Notes: generated from the letters alone by a model not told the origin. Positions 35,015 to 44,817 are shown, counted from the stretch's first letter. The stretch is 64,000 nt of DNA from JAXGOI01 sp040767605 (GCA_040767605.1 JAXGOI010000001.1:1674001-1738000); one strand, 5' to 3'. Made by a program: numbers and translations.

Positions 35015-35788
35015 ATGGATAAAAGCAGCAAGAAGAGGATATTTTTGGGTTTATTGGCTTTATGTGTTGTGTTTTTAGGCGCAATTGCAATAGTTTTGCT
35101 TTTTATGTTTTATAACCCCCAAAATGCTTTTTCTCAAAGGGTATTATTATCTTTTGGTTTTTTACTGGCTTTAAGTATATTCTGCATGGGCCTTGGCGTA
35201 TTAGCCATAGTAATTTCAATAATAAAAAACCGACCCCTTGGGGCCGCAGGCCGCTTTTTTTTAAGAAGAGCTTTGGCTCTTTACCCTATTGCCTTGGCTC
35301 TGGGGAAATCCTTCGGTATATCGGCCCAGGGTATACAGGGTTCTTTTGTAGAGGTTAATAATCAGCTGGTTCTTTCTTATGCTTTTTCTGTACCCGGGCA
35401 AAAGATTCTGGTTTTAGCTCCCCATTGCCTGCAAAGAAGCGAATGCCCGGCTAAGATTTTCCCCGATGCCACTAAGTGTAATAAATGCGGTAAATGCGAT
35501 ATTTGCGACCTTTTGGATTTATGCCATAGCCTTAATGTACCTTTGGCGGTTGTTACCGGCGGCACATTGGCCCGCAAGGTAATAATGGAAACCCGCCCCC
35601 AGGCCATTGTTGCCATAGCCTGCGAAAGGGATTTATCCTCCGGGATTATGGATGCCGCCCCTCTGCCTGCCTTAGGCGTAAAAAATATCCGCCCCGAGGG
35701 GCCGTGTAAAAATACCCGGGTGGATGTAAAAAAGGTTGAAGAAGCTATTTGTTTCTTTTTGGATAGAAGAAAGCAAAAAAATGAATAA
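35015..35788 (+). CDS. DUF116 family membrane protein
   Basis: This 257-residue protein has two N-terminal membrane helices (LGLLALCVVFLGAIAIVLLF and a second around 45-67), then the DUF116 domain with clustered cysteines (CLQRSECPAKI, CNKCGKCDICDL). The cysteines suggest zinc or Fe-S binding. DUF116 genes are regularly found between fmt and rsmB in Firmicutes; function is undefined. AGGAGCCAGGG precedes the ATG. Confidence 0.88.
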   Translation: MDKSSKKRIFLGLLALCVVFLGAIAIVLLFMFYNPQNAFSQRVLLSFGFLLALSIFCMGLGVLAIVISIIKNRPLGAAGRFFLRRALALYPIALALGKSFGISAQGIQGSFVEVNNQLVLSYAFSVPGQKILVLAPHCLQRSECPAKIFPDATKCNKCGKCDICDLLDLCHSLNVPLAVVTGGTLARKVIMETRPQAIVAIACERDLSSGIMDAAPLPALGVKNIRPEGPCKNTRVDVKKVEEAICFFLDRRKQKNE

Positions 35789-35912
35789 AGCAATAAAAAA
35801 TTAAGCTTAAAAGGGTATTAGGCTCCAAAAACAGATTAAAAACCCACCTTAAAAGAGCTTAATTTTAAGATAAACCCGGCGCTTTGGCCGGAGGAAGAAG
35901 GAGGAGGATAAT

Positions 35913-36596
35913 ATGTTTTGGTATTTTGATAATACAATTTGGCTTTTAATTTTGGGCTCCCTTATTGCCGGCTGGGCTCAATACAAAGTTACCCGTACAT
36001 TCAGCAAATACTCAAAAGAAATGTCAAGAGGGCAGATTCCGGCCTATCAGGTAGCCAGGGAGATTTTAGATTCCAACGGCCTTTCCTCCATTGGAATTCA
36101 GCAGGTTCCCGGAAATCTCAGCGACCATTATGACCCTCGCAGCCGGGTTTTAAGGCTTTCCCAATCTGTTTATGCCAGTACCTCTGTGGCCTCCATAGGG
36201 GTTGCGGCTCATGAGGCTGGCCATGCCATACAGCATGATAGGGGCTATCTGCCTTTGCAAATCCGCAATTTTTTGGTGCCTGTTGCCCGTTTAGGCTCCT
36301 CACTTTCCTGGGGTTTAATTATCCTGGGTATTATACTTCAGCTTACCGGTATGCTCCAGGCAGGTATAATTGCCTTTTCCGCCATAGTATTATTTCAAAT
36401 AGTTACTTTGCCTGTGGAATTTGATGCATCCTCCAGAGCTTTAATGGCCTTAGAGGGGGGAGGTTTTTTAGCCAGAGATGAGGTGGAAAAATCCCGCCAG
36501 GTTTTAAATGCCGCCGCCCTTACCTATGTAGCCGCCGCTATTGTGGGGATATTGCAATTATTGCGCCTCTTTTTGCTTTTCGGCAGGCGCAGATAG
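35913..36596 (+). CDS. Membrane zinc metallopeptidase, YugP family
   Basis: The 227-residue protein has an N-terminal membrane helix, the zinc-protease motif VAAHEAGHAIQH (HExxH, about residue 106-117), and hydrophobic segments around residues 125-170 and the C-terminus. YugP-like proteases (DUF in older annotations) are widespread in Firmicutes, with undefined substrates. GGAGGAGG precedes the ATG. It sits within the fmt-rsmB housekeeping run. Confidence 0.92.
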   Translation: MFWYFDNTIWLLILGSLIAGWAQYKVTRTFSKYSKEMSRGQIPAYQVAREILDSNGLSSIGIQQVPGNLSDHYDPRSRVLRLSQSVYASTSVASIGVAAHEAGHAIQHDRGYLPLQIRNFLVPVARLGSSLSWGLIILGIILQLTGMLQAGIIAFSAIVLFQIVTLPVEFDASSRALMALEGGGFLARDEVEKSRQVLNAAALTYVAAAIVGILQLLRLFLLFGRRR

Positions 36597-36699
36597 GCTT
36601 AATATAAGCCGAAATATTGCCAGGGCAAAGGGAAGTTGGAAAACAGGAAGACAATAAAAGTTAAAGCAAGAGAAATATCAGAAAACAGAAAGGCAATAA

Positions 36700-38067
36700 A
36701 TGGAAAGAGTTCCTCAAAGCCCCAGGGAAGCCGCCTTAATTATCCTCTACCGGGTAGAAAAGGAAGGGGCTTATGCGAATTTAGAAAGCCCAAACCTTAT
36801 TAAGCAGGTAAATTTCAGCCCGGAGGATTCCGGGCTTATTACCCAATTAGTTTACGGTGTTCTTCGCCACAGGGCGGTTCTTGATTATTATTTAGCTAAA
36901 TTACTTAAAAAACCCCAGGGGAGTTTGCCTTTGTGGATTTCCTTAATTTTAAGAATAAGCCTCTACCAGCTTATTTATTTAGACCGCATTCCCCCTTCGG
37001 CCGCCGTTAACGAGGGGGTTAAGCTTGCCAAAATCTATGGCCATCAGGGGACGGCCTCATTAGTAAACGGGGTTTTAAGAAATTTTTTACGCCGTCGGGA
37101 GGAATTTACTCTCCCTAAAAGAGATATTTCCCCTCAGGATTATCTTATTACAACCTTATCCCATCCCTCCTGGCTGGCTGAATATTTATTAAAGCAGTGG
37201 CCTTTTGAGGATGTGGAAAGGTTTTTTACCTACAATAATAATTATAATACTTTTAGCTTAAGAACAAATACTTTAAAAATACCCCGCGAAGATTTACTGC
37301 AAAAGCTAAAAGAGGAGGGGTACCGGGCATCCCCCGGGGCCTATGCTCCGGAAAGCATTGTTTTAGAGAAGCCGGGGAATATTTTTTCAGGCCGGCTTTT
37401 TCAGGCCGGGTATTTTCAAATTCAGGATGAAAGCTCTATGCTGGCCTCCCACGGTTTAAACCCTAAGGCCGGCAGCAGAGTAATTGATCTCTGTGCCGCC
37501 CCGGGTGGGAAAACGACTCATATTGCCCAGCTGATGGGGGATAAAGGCGAAATTAAAGCTTTTGATATTCATCCCCATAAAATTAAGCTTATAGAGGATA
37601 ATTGCCGCCGTTTGGGGATTGGCAGCGTTAAGGCAGAGGCGGAAGACGGCGTAAATTTGCCCCCTGAATACCATAATTGGGCGGATTTTCTTTTATTGGA
37701 TGCCCCTTGCTCCGGCTTGGGGGTATTAGGAGCCAGGCCTGATGCCCGCTGGAAAAAAAGCCCGCAGGATATTAAGAATATGGCGGCCCTTGCTCAAAAA
37801 TTGCTTAATGCCGCCGCCTCTTATTTAAAGCCTGGGGGGATATTATTGTTTTCTACCTGCACCATAACTTTTGAAGAGAATTTAGGGGCAATAGAGGCCT
37901 TTAGGGCCAAAAACAAGGGCTTTAGCTTTAGCCCCTTAGAAAATCTTTATTCACATGCCCTGGATAATGAAGACAGAAAGCAAATGGAGGCCGGTTTTTG
38001 GCAAATTTTGCCCCAGAAGCATAATCTGGACGGCTTTTTTATGGCCAGGCTTAAAAAGCCTGAATAA
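36700..38067 (+). CDS. rsmB: 16S rRNA (cytosine-967-C5)-methyltransferase
   Basis: It methylates C967 of 16S rRNA with SAM. The 455-residue protein has the N-terminal NusB-like domain (REAALIILYRVEKEGAYANL) and the Rossmann methyltransferase domain with VIDLCAAPGGKTTHIAQLMG. Catalytic-cysteine motifs are LLDAPCSGLGVLG and STCTI. The start is the ATG at 36700 with weak AAAGGC upstream. That leader contains two nearly identical 20-bp direct repeats (36639-36658 and 36681-36700), the second running into the start codon. Confidence 0.96.
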   Translation: MERVPQSPREAALIILYRVEKEGAYANLESPNLIKQVNFSPEDSGLITQLVYGVLRHRAVLDYYLAKLLKKPQGSLPLWISLILRISLYQLIYLDRIPPSAAVNEGVKLAKIYGHQGTASLVNGVLRNFLRRREEFTLPKRDISPQDYLITTLSHPSWLAEYLLKQWPFEDVERFFTYNNNYNTFSLRTNTLKIPREDLLQKLKEEGYRASPGAYAPESIVLEKPGNIFSGRLFQAGYFQIQDESSMLASHGLNPKAGSRVIDLCAAPGGKTTHIAQLMGDKGEIKAFDIHPHKIKLIEDNCRRLGIGSVKAEAEDGVNLPPEYHNWADFLLLDAPCSGLGVLGARPDARWKKSPQDIKNMAALAQKLLNAAASYLKPGGILLFSTCTITFEENLGAIEAFRAKNKGFSFSPLENLYSHALDNEDRKQMEAGFWQILPQKHNLDGFFMARLKKPE

Positions 38068-38126
38068 TATATGATTAAATATGAACTAGAATGCATAAAA
38101 TTTCTTTTAATTAAAGGAGAATAGCA

Positions 38127-39254
38127 ATTAAAGAGTTTAATTTAAATTCAGCCGGCGGAGAAAATGCGCTTAATAGCCATTTAAAAGCCGTCGATAATAA
38201 AAATAACCTTAAGCCTGATTTACGCTCTCTTACCCTTGAAGAGGCCGAAGATTTAAGTAAAACCTTGGGCTGGCCGGCTTACAGAGGGCGGCAGATATTC
38301 CATTGGGTGCATAAAAAAGGCGTTGAGGAAATTTCTGAAATTAAGGGGCTTTCTAAAGAGCAAAGGAAGCTTTTAGGCAATTCCGCTAAAATTGCCGCCC
38401 CAAAATTATTGACTAGGCAGGATTCCGCCTTTGATGATACCCATAAGCTCCTTTTAGAGCTGGAAGACGGAGAAAAAATCGAAACGGCTCTTATGCTTTA
38501 TTCCAGAGAAAAGAGCAGGGATAGGGCAACCTGTTGCGTAAGTACACAAAGCGGCTGCAGTATGGGCTGCGCTTTTTGCGCCACCGGCCGCTTAAATAAA
38601 GGCCGGAATTTAAAAGCCGGGGAAATAGTCTCTCAAGTTCTTCAAGGGGAGATAATCGGGAAGGAAAAGGGCTTTAACGGCATCACTAATATTGTTTATA
38701 TGGGTATGGGGGAGCCTCTCCTTAATTTGGAGCAGGTGCATAAAAGCCTGCTTATTTTTAATAATCAAGATGGCTTAAATATAGGTATGCGGAGGATGAC
38801 TGTATCTACCTGCGGCCTTGTGCCTCAAATATATAAAATGGCGGCTTGGGGCATACAAATTGGCCTAGCGGTTTCCCTCCATGGGGCGGATAATGAAATC
38901 CGCGGCAAATTAATGCCGGTAAATAAACGCTACCCCATAAATGAGCTTATTACAGCCTGCGATTTTTATTTTAAGGCCACGGGCCAGAGAGTTACTTATG
39001 AATATGCGCTTTTTGCCGGAATAAATGACGGGGATAAAAATGCCCATAAATTAGGGAAACTTCTTAAGCCCCGGGATTGTCTTATTAATATTATACCGGG
39101 TAACCCCGTAGCTGAAACAGGATTTTTACAGCCCCGGGTCGAAGAAATAGACCGGTTTATTGATATTCTTTCATCATATGGCCTTACGGTACAAAAGCGC
39201 GAAGCCAGAGGGCGGGATATTGATGCCGCCTGCGGGCAATTACGCCGGAGATAA
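38127..39254 (+). CDS. rlmN: Dual-specificity 23S rRNA (A2503-C2)/tRNA (A37-C2) methyltransferase, probable ATT start
   Basis: This radical-SAM methyltransferase makes m2A in 23S rRNA and some tRNAs. It has CSMGCAFCATGRLNKGRN (the CxxxCxxC cluster motif), GMGEPLLNLEQV and the C-terminal RGRDIDAACGQL with the second catalytic cysteine. Family members begin close to DLRSLTLEE, which here lies upstream of the first conventional in-frame start (TTG 38265). Between the in-frame stop at 38112 and 38265 no ATG, GTG or TTG exists. An ATT at 38127, seven bases after AAAGGAG, is the only well-placed start and gives 375 residues. The extra N-terminal 30 residues are not conserved. Confidence 0.92.
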   Translation: MKEFNLNSAGGENALNSHLKAVDNKNNLKPDLRSLTLEEAEDLSKTLGWPAYRGRQIFHWVHKKGVEEISEIKGLSKEQRKLLGNSAKIAAPKLLTRQDSAFDDTHKLLLELEDGEKIETALMLYSREKSRDRATCCVSTQSGCSMGCAFCATGRLNKGRNLKAGEIVSQVLQGEIIGKEKGFNGITNIVYMGMGEPLLNLEQVHKSLLIFNNQDGLNIGMRRMTVSTCGLVPQIYKMAAWGIQIGLAVSLHGADNEIRGKLMPVNKRYPINELITACDFYFKATGQRVTYEYALFAGINDGDKNAHKLGKLLKPRDCLINIIPGNPVAETGFLQPRVEEIDRFIDILSSYGLTVQKREARGRDIDAACGQLRRR

Positions 39255-39272
39255 TGGCAGGGGGTGTATTTT

Positions 39273-39998
39273 TTGCTTATAGAAAGCTATTCCCATAATG
39301 GGTCGGTAAGGAAGAACAATGAGGATATGATTTTTGCCGATGCCGAGCTTGGGCTGGCGGTTGTCGCCGACGGTATCGGAGGGCAGGAAGCCGGTGAGGT
39401 GGCAAGCGCCATAGCTGTTTCTCTGGTGGAAGATAAAATAAGAGAAAATACCCCGGGCTTTTCTGCCGATATTTTAAAAGAGGCCTTTTTTGAGGCCAAT
39501 CATACCATATTCAGTATGGGCAAAGAGGATGAGGCCAAGCATGGCATGGGTACAACTATGACTGCCGCCTGGTTTAAAGAAAATAAAATCCTTATTGTTC
39601 ATGTGGGGGATAGCAGGGCCTATCTTTGCCATGAAAACAGCATAGAATTATTAACAAATGACCATTCCCTGGCGGGGGAATTAGTTAAAGACGGTAATAT
39701 TACACCGGAACAAGCCGCCCACCACCCTCAAAGAAATATTCTTACCCGTTCTTTAGGCCATGAAACTTTGGTTAAAGTAGATGAAATTTGCCGCCTTTGG
39801 GAAAAGGGGGATTATCTTGTCCTTTGCAGCGACGGCCTTTATACCCTGGTGGATGATGAGGAAATTCTGGCTATCTTAAATACAAACAAAAGCCTTAATA
39901 AAGCCTGCCATACTTTGGTGGAAATGGCCTTATCCCGCGGGGGTTATGATAATATTTCTGTGGTTTTAGTTTATAACGGTCAGGCGGTGACGGCATGA
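39273..39998 (+). CDS. prpC: PP2C-type Ser/Thr protein phosphatase
   Basis: It removes phosphate from proteins modified by the adjacent kinase. The 241-residue PP2C domain has NNEDM near the N-terminus, VADGIGGQEAGEVAS (metal aspartate), HGMGTTMTAA, HVGDSRAYL, LTNDHSL and CSDGLYTLVDDEEI, with DNISVVLV at the end. The TTG at 39273 is eight bases from AGGGGG; a GTG at 39264 is too close. It overlaps prkC as ATGA. Confidence 0.95.
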   Translation: MLIESYSHNGSVRKNNEDMIFADAELGLAVVADGIGGQEAGEVASAIAVSLVEDKIRENTPGFSADILKEAFFEANHTIFSMGKEDEAKHGMGTTMTAAWFKENKILIVHVGDSRAYLCHENSIELLTNDHSLAGELVKDGNITPEQAAHHPQRNILTRSLGHETLVKVDEICRLWEKGDYLVLCSDGLYTLVDDEEILAILNTNKSLNKACHTLVEMALSRGGYDNISVVLVYNGQAVTA

Positions 39999-42019
39999 TA
40001 GATAAGCTTTTTAATAATCGTTATGAAATCAGAACAAAGCTGGGGGCCGGCGGAACCGCGGTTGTTTATAAAGGCTACGATACTATTTTAGGCCGTATGG
40101 TTACAATTAAGCTTCTGCGGGAGGAGTATTCCTCCGATGCCGAGCTTGTTAACCGTTTTCGCCGGGAGGCTCAGGCTGTGGCCAGCCTTTCCCATGGGAA
40201 TATTGTATCTGTTTATGATGTTGGCTATGAAGATAAATTGCCCTTTATTGTTATGGAATATGTGGAAGGGGAGACTTTAAAGGAGTATATTAAGCGCAAA
40301 GGAATTTTGCCTGTAAGCGAGGCTGTACAGATAATTTCTCAAATCCTGGATGCGGTAAGCTATGCCCATGAGCATCATATTATTCATAGGGATATTAAGC
40401 CCCAAAATATACTTTTTGCCAAAGACGGCAGAATAAAAGTTACAGATTTTGGTATAGCAGTGGGCCTCAGCGATGTTACCCAAACCTATAATTCTTCATC
40501 TAAAGTAATGGGTTCTGTGCAATATATATCTCCGGAGCAGGTTCAGGGGCAGCCGGTTAATGAAAAATCCGATATTTATTCCGTCGGGGTTGTCTTTTAT
40601 GAAATGCTCACAGGGGAGCTCCCCTATACCGGAGATACTGCCATAAGTATTGCCATGCAGCATGTCCAGGGGGAGCTTAGAATCCCGCATCATATAAATA
40701 CTCAGGTGCCGGTAGGGCTTTCTTATGTAATTATGCGGGCCATGCGTAAATCTCCCGATGTGCGCTATGCCTCCGCCCTTGAAATGAAAGAGAGCATTCT
40801 CTCTGTTTACGAGGGCGTGAATATGATATATAAACCTTCCTCCGAGCCGGGCAACCCTCAGCTTGAGGATACAAAAGAGCTGGAAATCGGCGGGCCGGAA
40901 AATATTCCCTCCCGTTTGGCCATAAAAAGACCTAAATATATTTCAAAACAAAATAGCGAGAGCCGGGGAGAAAGAACCCCCGCCCAAAAGGGCTGGGAAG
41001 AGGATAATTATGAATATGGCGATTCCCCATCTTTAGCCCGGCAGACTAATCCTAAAAGAAATGCCGCCGCTAAAAATACCGTAAAAAAGCTGGATACTAA
41101 AAAAATTATTATTTTGGCAACGGCTGTTTTATTGCTTATTCTTATATTTTTAGGCGGCCAGGTGTTTAAGGCTATATTTGCCAGTGAGGAAATCTCCGTG
41201 CCGGATCTTTTTAACCTTGAGCTGGAGGAGGCCGTAAATATCCTGACGGGAAAGGGCTTAAAATATACAACGGCCTTCCGTCCGGATGCCGTAATTGAGG
41301 CCAATCATATAATATCTCAGGATATTCCCCCCCAACAAATGGTTAAGAAAAACCGCAGCATAGAATTAATTATAAGCCAGGGCCCCAAAGAAGTTGAAGT
41401 TCCTAAGCTTATCGGCTTAAGCCGCAGCAATGCGGAAATATTGCTTTCCAACAGAATGCTTATTCCGGATATCAGCGAAGAATTTGACGCCCTGGTGCCT
41501 ATTGGGCAGATAATTGAACAATACCCGCCGGAGGGCTCCATGGTGCCGGAGGATTCCACAGTTAAGCTGGTGATAAGCAAAGGCTCCAAGCTTACTTTAG
41601 TGCCCATGCCAAATTTAATCGGCAAGGATATTACCGAAGCCAGAGAAATTTTAGATTCCAAGCAAATATTTATTGCCAAGCTTAATTATAAGGAGAGCCA
41701 AAAATATGCCCAGGGTGTGGTGCTGGAGCAGAGCGCGGCGGCTAATACTGAGATAGAGCAGGGGGGCACGGTGGAATTGACTATCAGCGAGGGGCCGGGG
41801 CCCACAACTAAAAACGCCACGGTGGAATATTTAATCCCCAATGACGGCGAGGAACATACCTTGCGCATAGTTGTTGAGGATATTAGCGGCAGCCATGAGG
41901 TTTATAATGCCAAGCTTTTGCCGGGAACAAATGTTTCCGAAATAATAAATTTTCAAAACAGCGGCAAGGTGCTGATTTATTTAGATGGAGCCATGGTCTA
42001 TGCTCAAGATGTCGAATAA
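39995..42019 (+). CDS. prkC: Ser/Thr protein kinase with PASTA domains
   Basis: This membrane kinase senses muropeptides and influences growth, germination and cell-wall synthesis. The 674-residue layout starts with the kinase domain (GAGGTAVVYKG, invariant Lys in TIKLL, HRDIKPQN at about 131, DFG at about 150, SPEQVQG). A charged juxtamembrane linker and a transmembrane helix follow at about 370-390. Three PASTA repeats come next (VPDLFNLELEEAVNILTGKG, VPKLIGLSRSNAEILL, MPNLIGKDITEAREIL), then a short C-terminal domain. The start overlaps prpC and the end overlaps rsgA. Confidence 0.97.
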   Translation: MIDKLFNNRYEIRTKLGAGGTAVVYKGYDTILGRMVTIKLLREEYSSDAELVNRFRREAQAVASLSHGNIVSVYDVGYEDKLPFIVMEYVEGETLKEYIKRKGILPVSEAVQIISQILDAVSYAHEHHIIHRDIKPQNILFAKDGRIKVTDFGIAVGLSDVTQTYNSSSKVMGSVQYISPEQVQGQPVNEKSDIYSVGVVFYEMLTGELPYTGDTAISIAMQHVQGELRIPHHINTQVPVGLSYVIMRAMRKSPDVRYASALEMKESILSVYEGVNMIYKPSSEPGNPQLEDTKELEIGGPENIPSRLAIKRPKYISKQNSESRGERTPAQKGWEEDNYEYGDSPSLARQTNPKRNAAAKNTVKKLDTKKIIILATAVLLLILIFLGGQVFKAIFASEEISVPDLFNLELEEAVNILTGKGLKYTTAFRPDAVIEANHIISQDIPPQQMVKKNRSIELIISQGPKEVEVPKLIGLSRSNAEILLSNRMLIPDISEEFDALVPIGQIIEQYPPEGSMVPEDSTVKLVISKGSKLTLVPMPNLIGKDITEAREILDSKQIFIAKLNYKESQKYAQGVVLEQSAAANTEIEQGGTVELTISEGPGPTTKNATVEYLIPNDGEEHTLRIVVEDISGSHEVYNAKLLPGTNVSEIINFQNSGKVLIYLDGAMVYAQDVE

Positions 42020-42929
42020 TCCGGAACCTGCTATGGCCATTGTCTTAAAGGGCGTGGGAGGGTTTTACACTGTTTTAAATAAGCAGGGGGAGCAATTAAT
42101 TTGCCGCCAGCGGGGCAGGCTGAGAAAAAAGGAGAGCGGCCTTTACCCGGGGGATAGGGTTAGAATCACCCTTTTGGAGGAAACCGGCGAGGGAGAGGTT
42201 CAGGGTATGATAGAAGAGGTTCTGCCCAGAGAGAACTCTCTTCAAAGGCCGAAGGTCGCCAATATAAGCCTGGCCTTAGTGGTTTTTGCGGTAAATAGCC
42301 CAAAGCCGGATTTGCTCCTTTTAGACCGGATTTTGCTGGTATGCCTTAAAAATGGAATTCGCCCCCTTATATGCCTGAATAAATGGGATATTGCCCGGCC
42401 TGAAGATATTAATGATTTAAATAATATAATTTCTGTATATAATAAAGCCGGTTTTAAGGCTTTGAAGGTCAGCTCTGCCAGCGGTTTTGGCCTGGATAGG
42501 CTTTTGCCTGCCCTTAAGGGGGAAACCGCGGTTTTAGCCGGCCCCTCCGGGGTTGGTAAATCCAGCCTTTTAAATGCTCTTTTCCCCCATTTAAATTTAG
42601 CGGTGGGGGATATAAGCCTGCGTTTGCGCCGGGGCAAGCATACAACCCGCCATGTGGAAATGCTGCCCCTGGCTAAAGAAACCTTAATTGCGGATACCCC
42701 GGGCTTTGCCCTTTTGGATTTGCCCGAGGAGCTGGAATATACGGAATTACCCGAACTCTACCCGGATTTTATGTCTTTGCCTCAATGCCGTTTTGAGGGC
42801 TGTCTTCATGATAAAGAGCCGGGCTGCTCCGTAAAAGAGGCTTTGGCTAAGGGTATAATTAATAAAGGCCGTTATGAACGCTATTTAAGACTCCTTAATG
42901 AATTAAAGGAAAGAGAGGTAAAGTACTAA
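42000..42929 (+). CDS. rsgA: Ribosome small-subunit-dependent GTPase A
   Basis: This circularly permuted GTPase helps mature the 30S subunit. Order: OB domain (GRLRKKESGLYPGDRVRI), G4 NKWD, G1 AGPSGVGKSSLLNAL, G2/G3 GKHTTRHVEM and DTPGF. A C-terminal zinc site follows (CRFEGCLHDKEPGC). Several ATGs cluster inside the end of prkC (41985, 42000, 42009, 42033). I prefer 42000, nine bases after GGAG, with moderate certainty. Confidence 0.95.
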   Translation: MLKMSNNPEPAMAIVLKGVGGFYTVLNKQGEQLICRQRGRLRKKESGLYPGDRVRITLLEETGEGEVQGMIEEVLPRENSLQRPKVANISLALVVFAVNSPKPDLLLLDRILLVCLKNGIRPLICLNKWDIARPEDINDLNNIISVYNKAGFKALKVSSASGFGLDRLLPALKGETAVLAGPSGVGKSSLLNALFPHLNLAVGDISLRLRRGKHTTRHVEMLPLAKETLIADTPGFALLDLPEELEYTELPELYPDFMSLPQCRFEGCLHDKEPGCSVKEALAKGIINKGRYERYLRLLNELKEREVKY

Positions 42930-43600
42930 TGGTAAAAATTGCCCCCTCGGTTTTAGGAGCGGATTTTTGGCGCTTAAATGAACAAATAAGCCAGGTGGAG
43001 GCGGCAGGCGCCCAGTATTTACATTTAGATATAATGGACGGCAGCTATGTGCCGAATATTTCCTTTGGCCCGGCTTTAATAAAAGCCCTGCGACCTCATT
43101 CTAAAATGTTTTTTGACGCCCATTTAATGATTGAAGAGCCTGCCCGTTATATTGAGGATTTTGCCGCCGCCGGCTGCGATTTAATTACTGTTCATTGGGA
43201 GGCCTGCCGTCATCTTCACCGTACCATAGAGCAGATAAAAGATTATGGGCTTAAAGCCGGTGTTTCTTTAAACCCCGCTACCCCTCTAGGGGTTTTGGAA
43301 GAAATTTTACCTAATTTGGATTTAGTGCTGATAATGAGCGTTAACCCCGGTTTTTGCGGGCAAAAATTTATTAATTCATCTTTAGATAAAATCAGCAGGC
43401 TTAAAAGGCAAATTAAAGAAAAGAATTTATGTATTGAAATAGAGGCGGATGGGGGGATATCCGCCGCCAATGCCGCCCAAATTACTGAAGCCGGGGCGGA
43501 TATTTTAGTTGCCGGGGCTGCGATTTTCGGGGCTCCCGATATTTTTGAGGCAGTTCGTCTTTTGCAGGAGGCTGGGGAAAGGGGCCTTAAAAACAGATAA
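42929..43600 (+). CDS. rpe: Ribulose-phosphate 3-epimerase
   Basis: It interconverts ribulose-5-phosphate and xylulose-5-phosphate. The 223-residue TIM barrel has IAPSVLGADFWRL, HLDIMDGSYVPNISFGP (metal His/Asp), FDAHLMIEEP, SVNPGFCGQKFI and EADGGISAANA. Its ATG shares one base with the rsgA stop. A good terminator follows. Confidence 0.97.
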   Translation: MVKIAPSVLGADFWRLNEQISQVEAAGAQYLHLDIMDGSYVPNISFGPALIKALRPHSKMFFDAHLMIEEPARYIEDFAAAGCDLITVHWEACRHLHRTIEQIKDYGLKAGVSLNPATPLGVLEEILPNLDLVLIMSVNPGFCGQKFINSSLDKISRLKRQIKEKNLCIEIEADGGISAANAAQITEAGADILVAGAAIFGAPDIFEAVRLLQEAGERGLKNR

Positions 43601-43627
43601 AAATTAATAAATTTAGCTTTTTTTGAG

Positions 43628-43655
43628 GCGCCGCAAAAGCGGCGCTTTTATTTAT
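43628..43655 (+). terminator. Terminator of the priA-rpe operon
   Basis: GCGCCGC/GCGGCGC (43628-43634 with 43639-43645) with an AAAA loop is followed by TTTTATTTAT. Confidence 0.93.
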
Positions 43656-43821
43656 GGGCCTTAGCCTATTAAGTAATGAATATGTTTACGGAAAGGCTAA
43701 AAGCCATACGCAACAATAAACCATGTTTTAGGCGGATGCTTATGCTTGGGAATAAAAATATGCATAGATAAAGAGATAATTGGCAAACTAAAGGCAGAAT
43801 CTGGCAAAAGAGGAATTCAGT

Positions 43822-44406
43822 ATGGCTTTTTTAATTCCCGGCGCCTTTTTATTGGTTTTACTCTATTATCCGCTGGTTTTTAGGCTTAATCTTATAATCG
43901 GCTCTAAAGGGGGCGGGTTTTTAAAGCTTTTTTGGTACCCTTTGGGGTATAAGGTTGGTTTAAAAATCACCGTTTACCGAAAAAAACTAATTTTTAAGGG
44001 GAAAACAAAGCCCAGTAAGATTAATAGGGCAATAATAAAAAATATAGCCCCCAATATGGATATTTTAGAAGCCCTAAAAATAAAAAAGCTAATGATAAAA
44101 ATTGAATTAGGCTTAGGGGATGCCGCGTTTACCTGCCTTGGGGCCGGGGCTGTTAATATATTTTTAGGAATAATCTTCCCCCTTTTAGATAATAAATATA
44201 AATGCTTTAAAACCAGGCCCAAATGGCAGGTGCGGCCGGTTTTTGGTGAACAGGAGTTGTCTTTTTGGTTTGAGGGGGTATTTTCAGGCTTTTTAATGGA
44301 AATTATTATTAAAGCCGCCGCAGTTTCTATAAAAGCAAGGAGGGATAAAATTGGCGGGAGAAAGAGAAATAAAATCGCTGATGGAAACAGCTTTGGAAAG
44401 CCTTAG
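43822..44406 (+). CDS. DUF2953 family protein
   Basis: The 194-residue protein has an N-terminal membrane helix (FLIPGAFLLVLLYYPLVFRL) and the DUF2953 segment (IELGLGDAAFTCLGAGAVNI). DUF2953 genes are paired with ytfJ/gerW in spore formers, as here, where the two overlap by 56 bp. Function is unknown; a sporulation link is inferred from the pairing. Confidence 0.85.
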   Translation: MAFLIPGAFLLVLLYYPLVFRLNLIIGSKGGGFLKLFWYPLGYKVGLKITVYRKKLIFKGKTKPSKINRAIIKNIAPNMDILEALKIKKLMIKIELGLGDAAFTCLGAGAVNIFLGIIFPLLDNKYKCFKTRPKWQVRPVFGEQELSFWFEGVFSGFLMEIIIKAAAVSIKARRDKIGGRKRNKIADGNSFGKP

Positions 44407-44782
44407 GGAAATGATTGATGTAAATACAATTATAGGGGAAATGGTTGAAACAAAGGGAGGCACGGCCATTATACCCGTATCCCGCGTAAGCTGCGGCTAT
44501 GTTGCGGGGGGCGGCGAATACGGCCATAATAGCGGCGATGCCCTGCCCTTTGCCGGGGGCAGCGGAGCGGGGGTATCTTTAAAGCCTATAGGCTTTTTAA
44601 TTGTAAACGGGCAGGATATCCGTTTAATATCTGCAGATTGCCAAAACCCCTTTGATAAAATCATGGATTCCCTGCCTCTCTTTTTTGAAAATATGCAAAA
44701 AATTATTGAGGATTGGGGCCGGGAGAAGCAGAATAAAAAGCAAGGTAACTCCTCTTGCGGTGATTCTGTTTTTATAAAATAA
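44351..44782 (+). CDS. ytfJ: Sporulation protein YtfJ (GerW family)
   Basis: This 143-residue small spore protein needed for normal germination in Bacillus (GerW) has the family start LMETALESLREMIDVNTIIG, then TAIIPVSRVSCGYVAGGGEY and GGSGAGVSLKPIGFLIV. Translation starts at TTG 44351, six bases after AGGAGGG, inside the end of DUF2953. A terminator follows. Confidence 0.93.
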   Translation: MAGEREIKSLMETALESLREMIDVNTIIGEMVETKGGTAIIPVSRVSCGYVAGGGEYGHNSGDALPFAGGSGAGVSLKPIGFLIVNGQDIRLISADCQNPFDKIMDSLPLFFENMQKIIEDWGREKQNKKQGNSSCGDSVFIK

Positions 44783-44817
44783 GCTCAGGGTTTTCGACAC
44801 AATAGGCTAAAAAGAAA

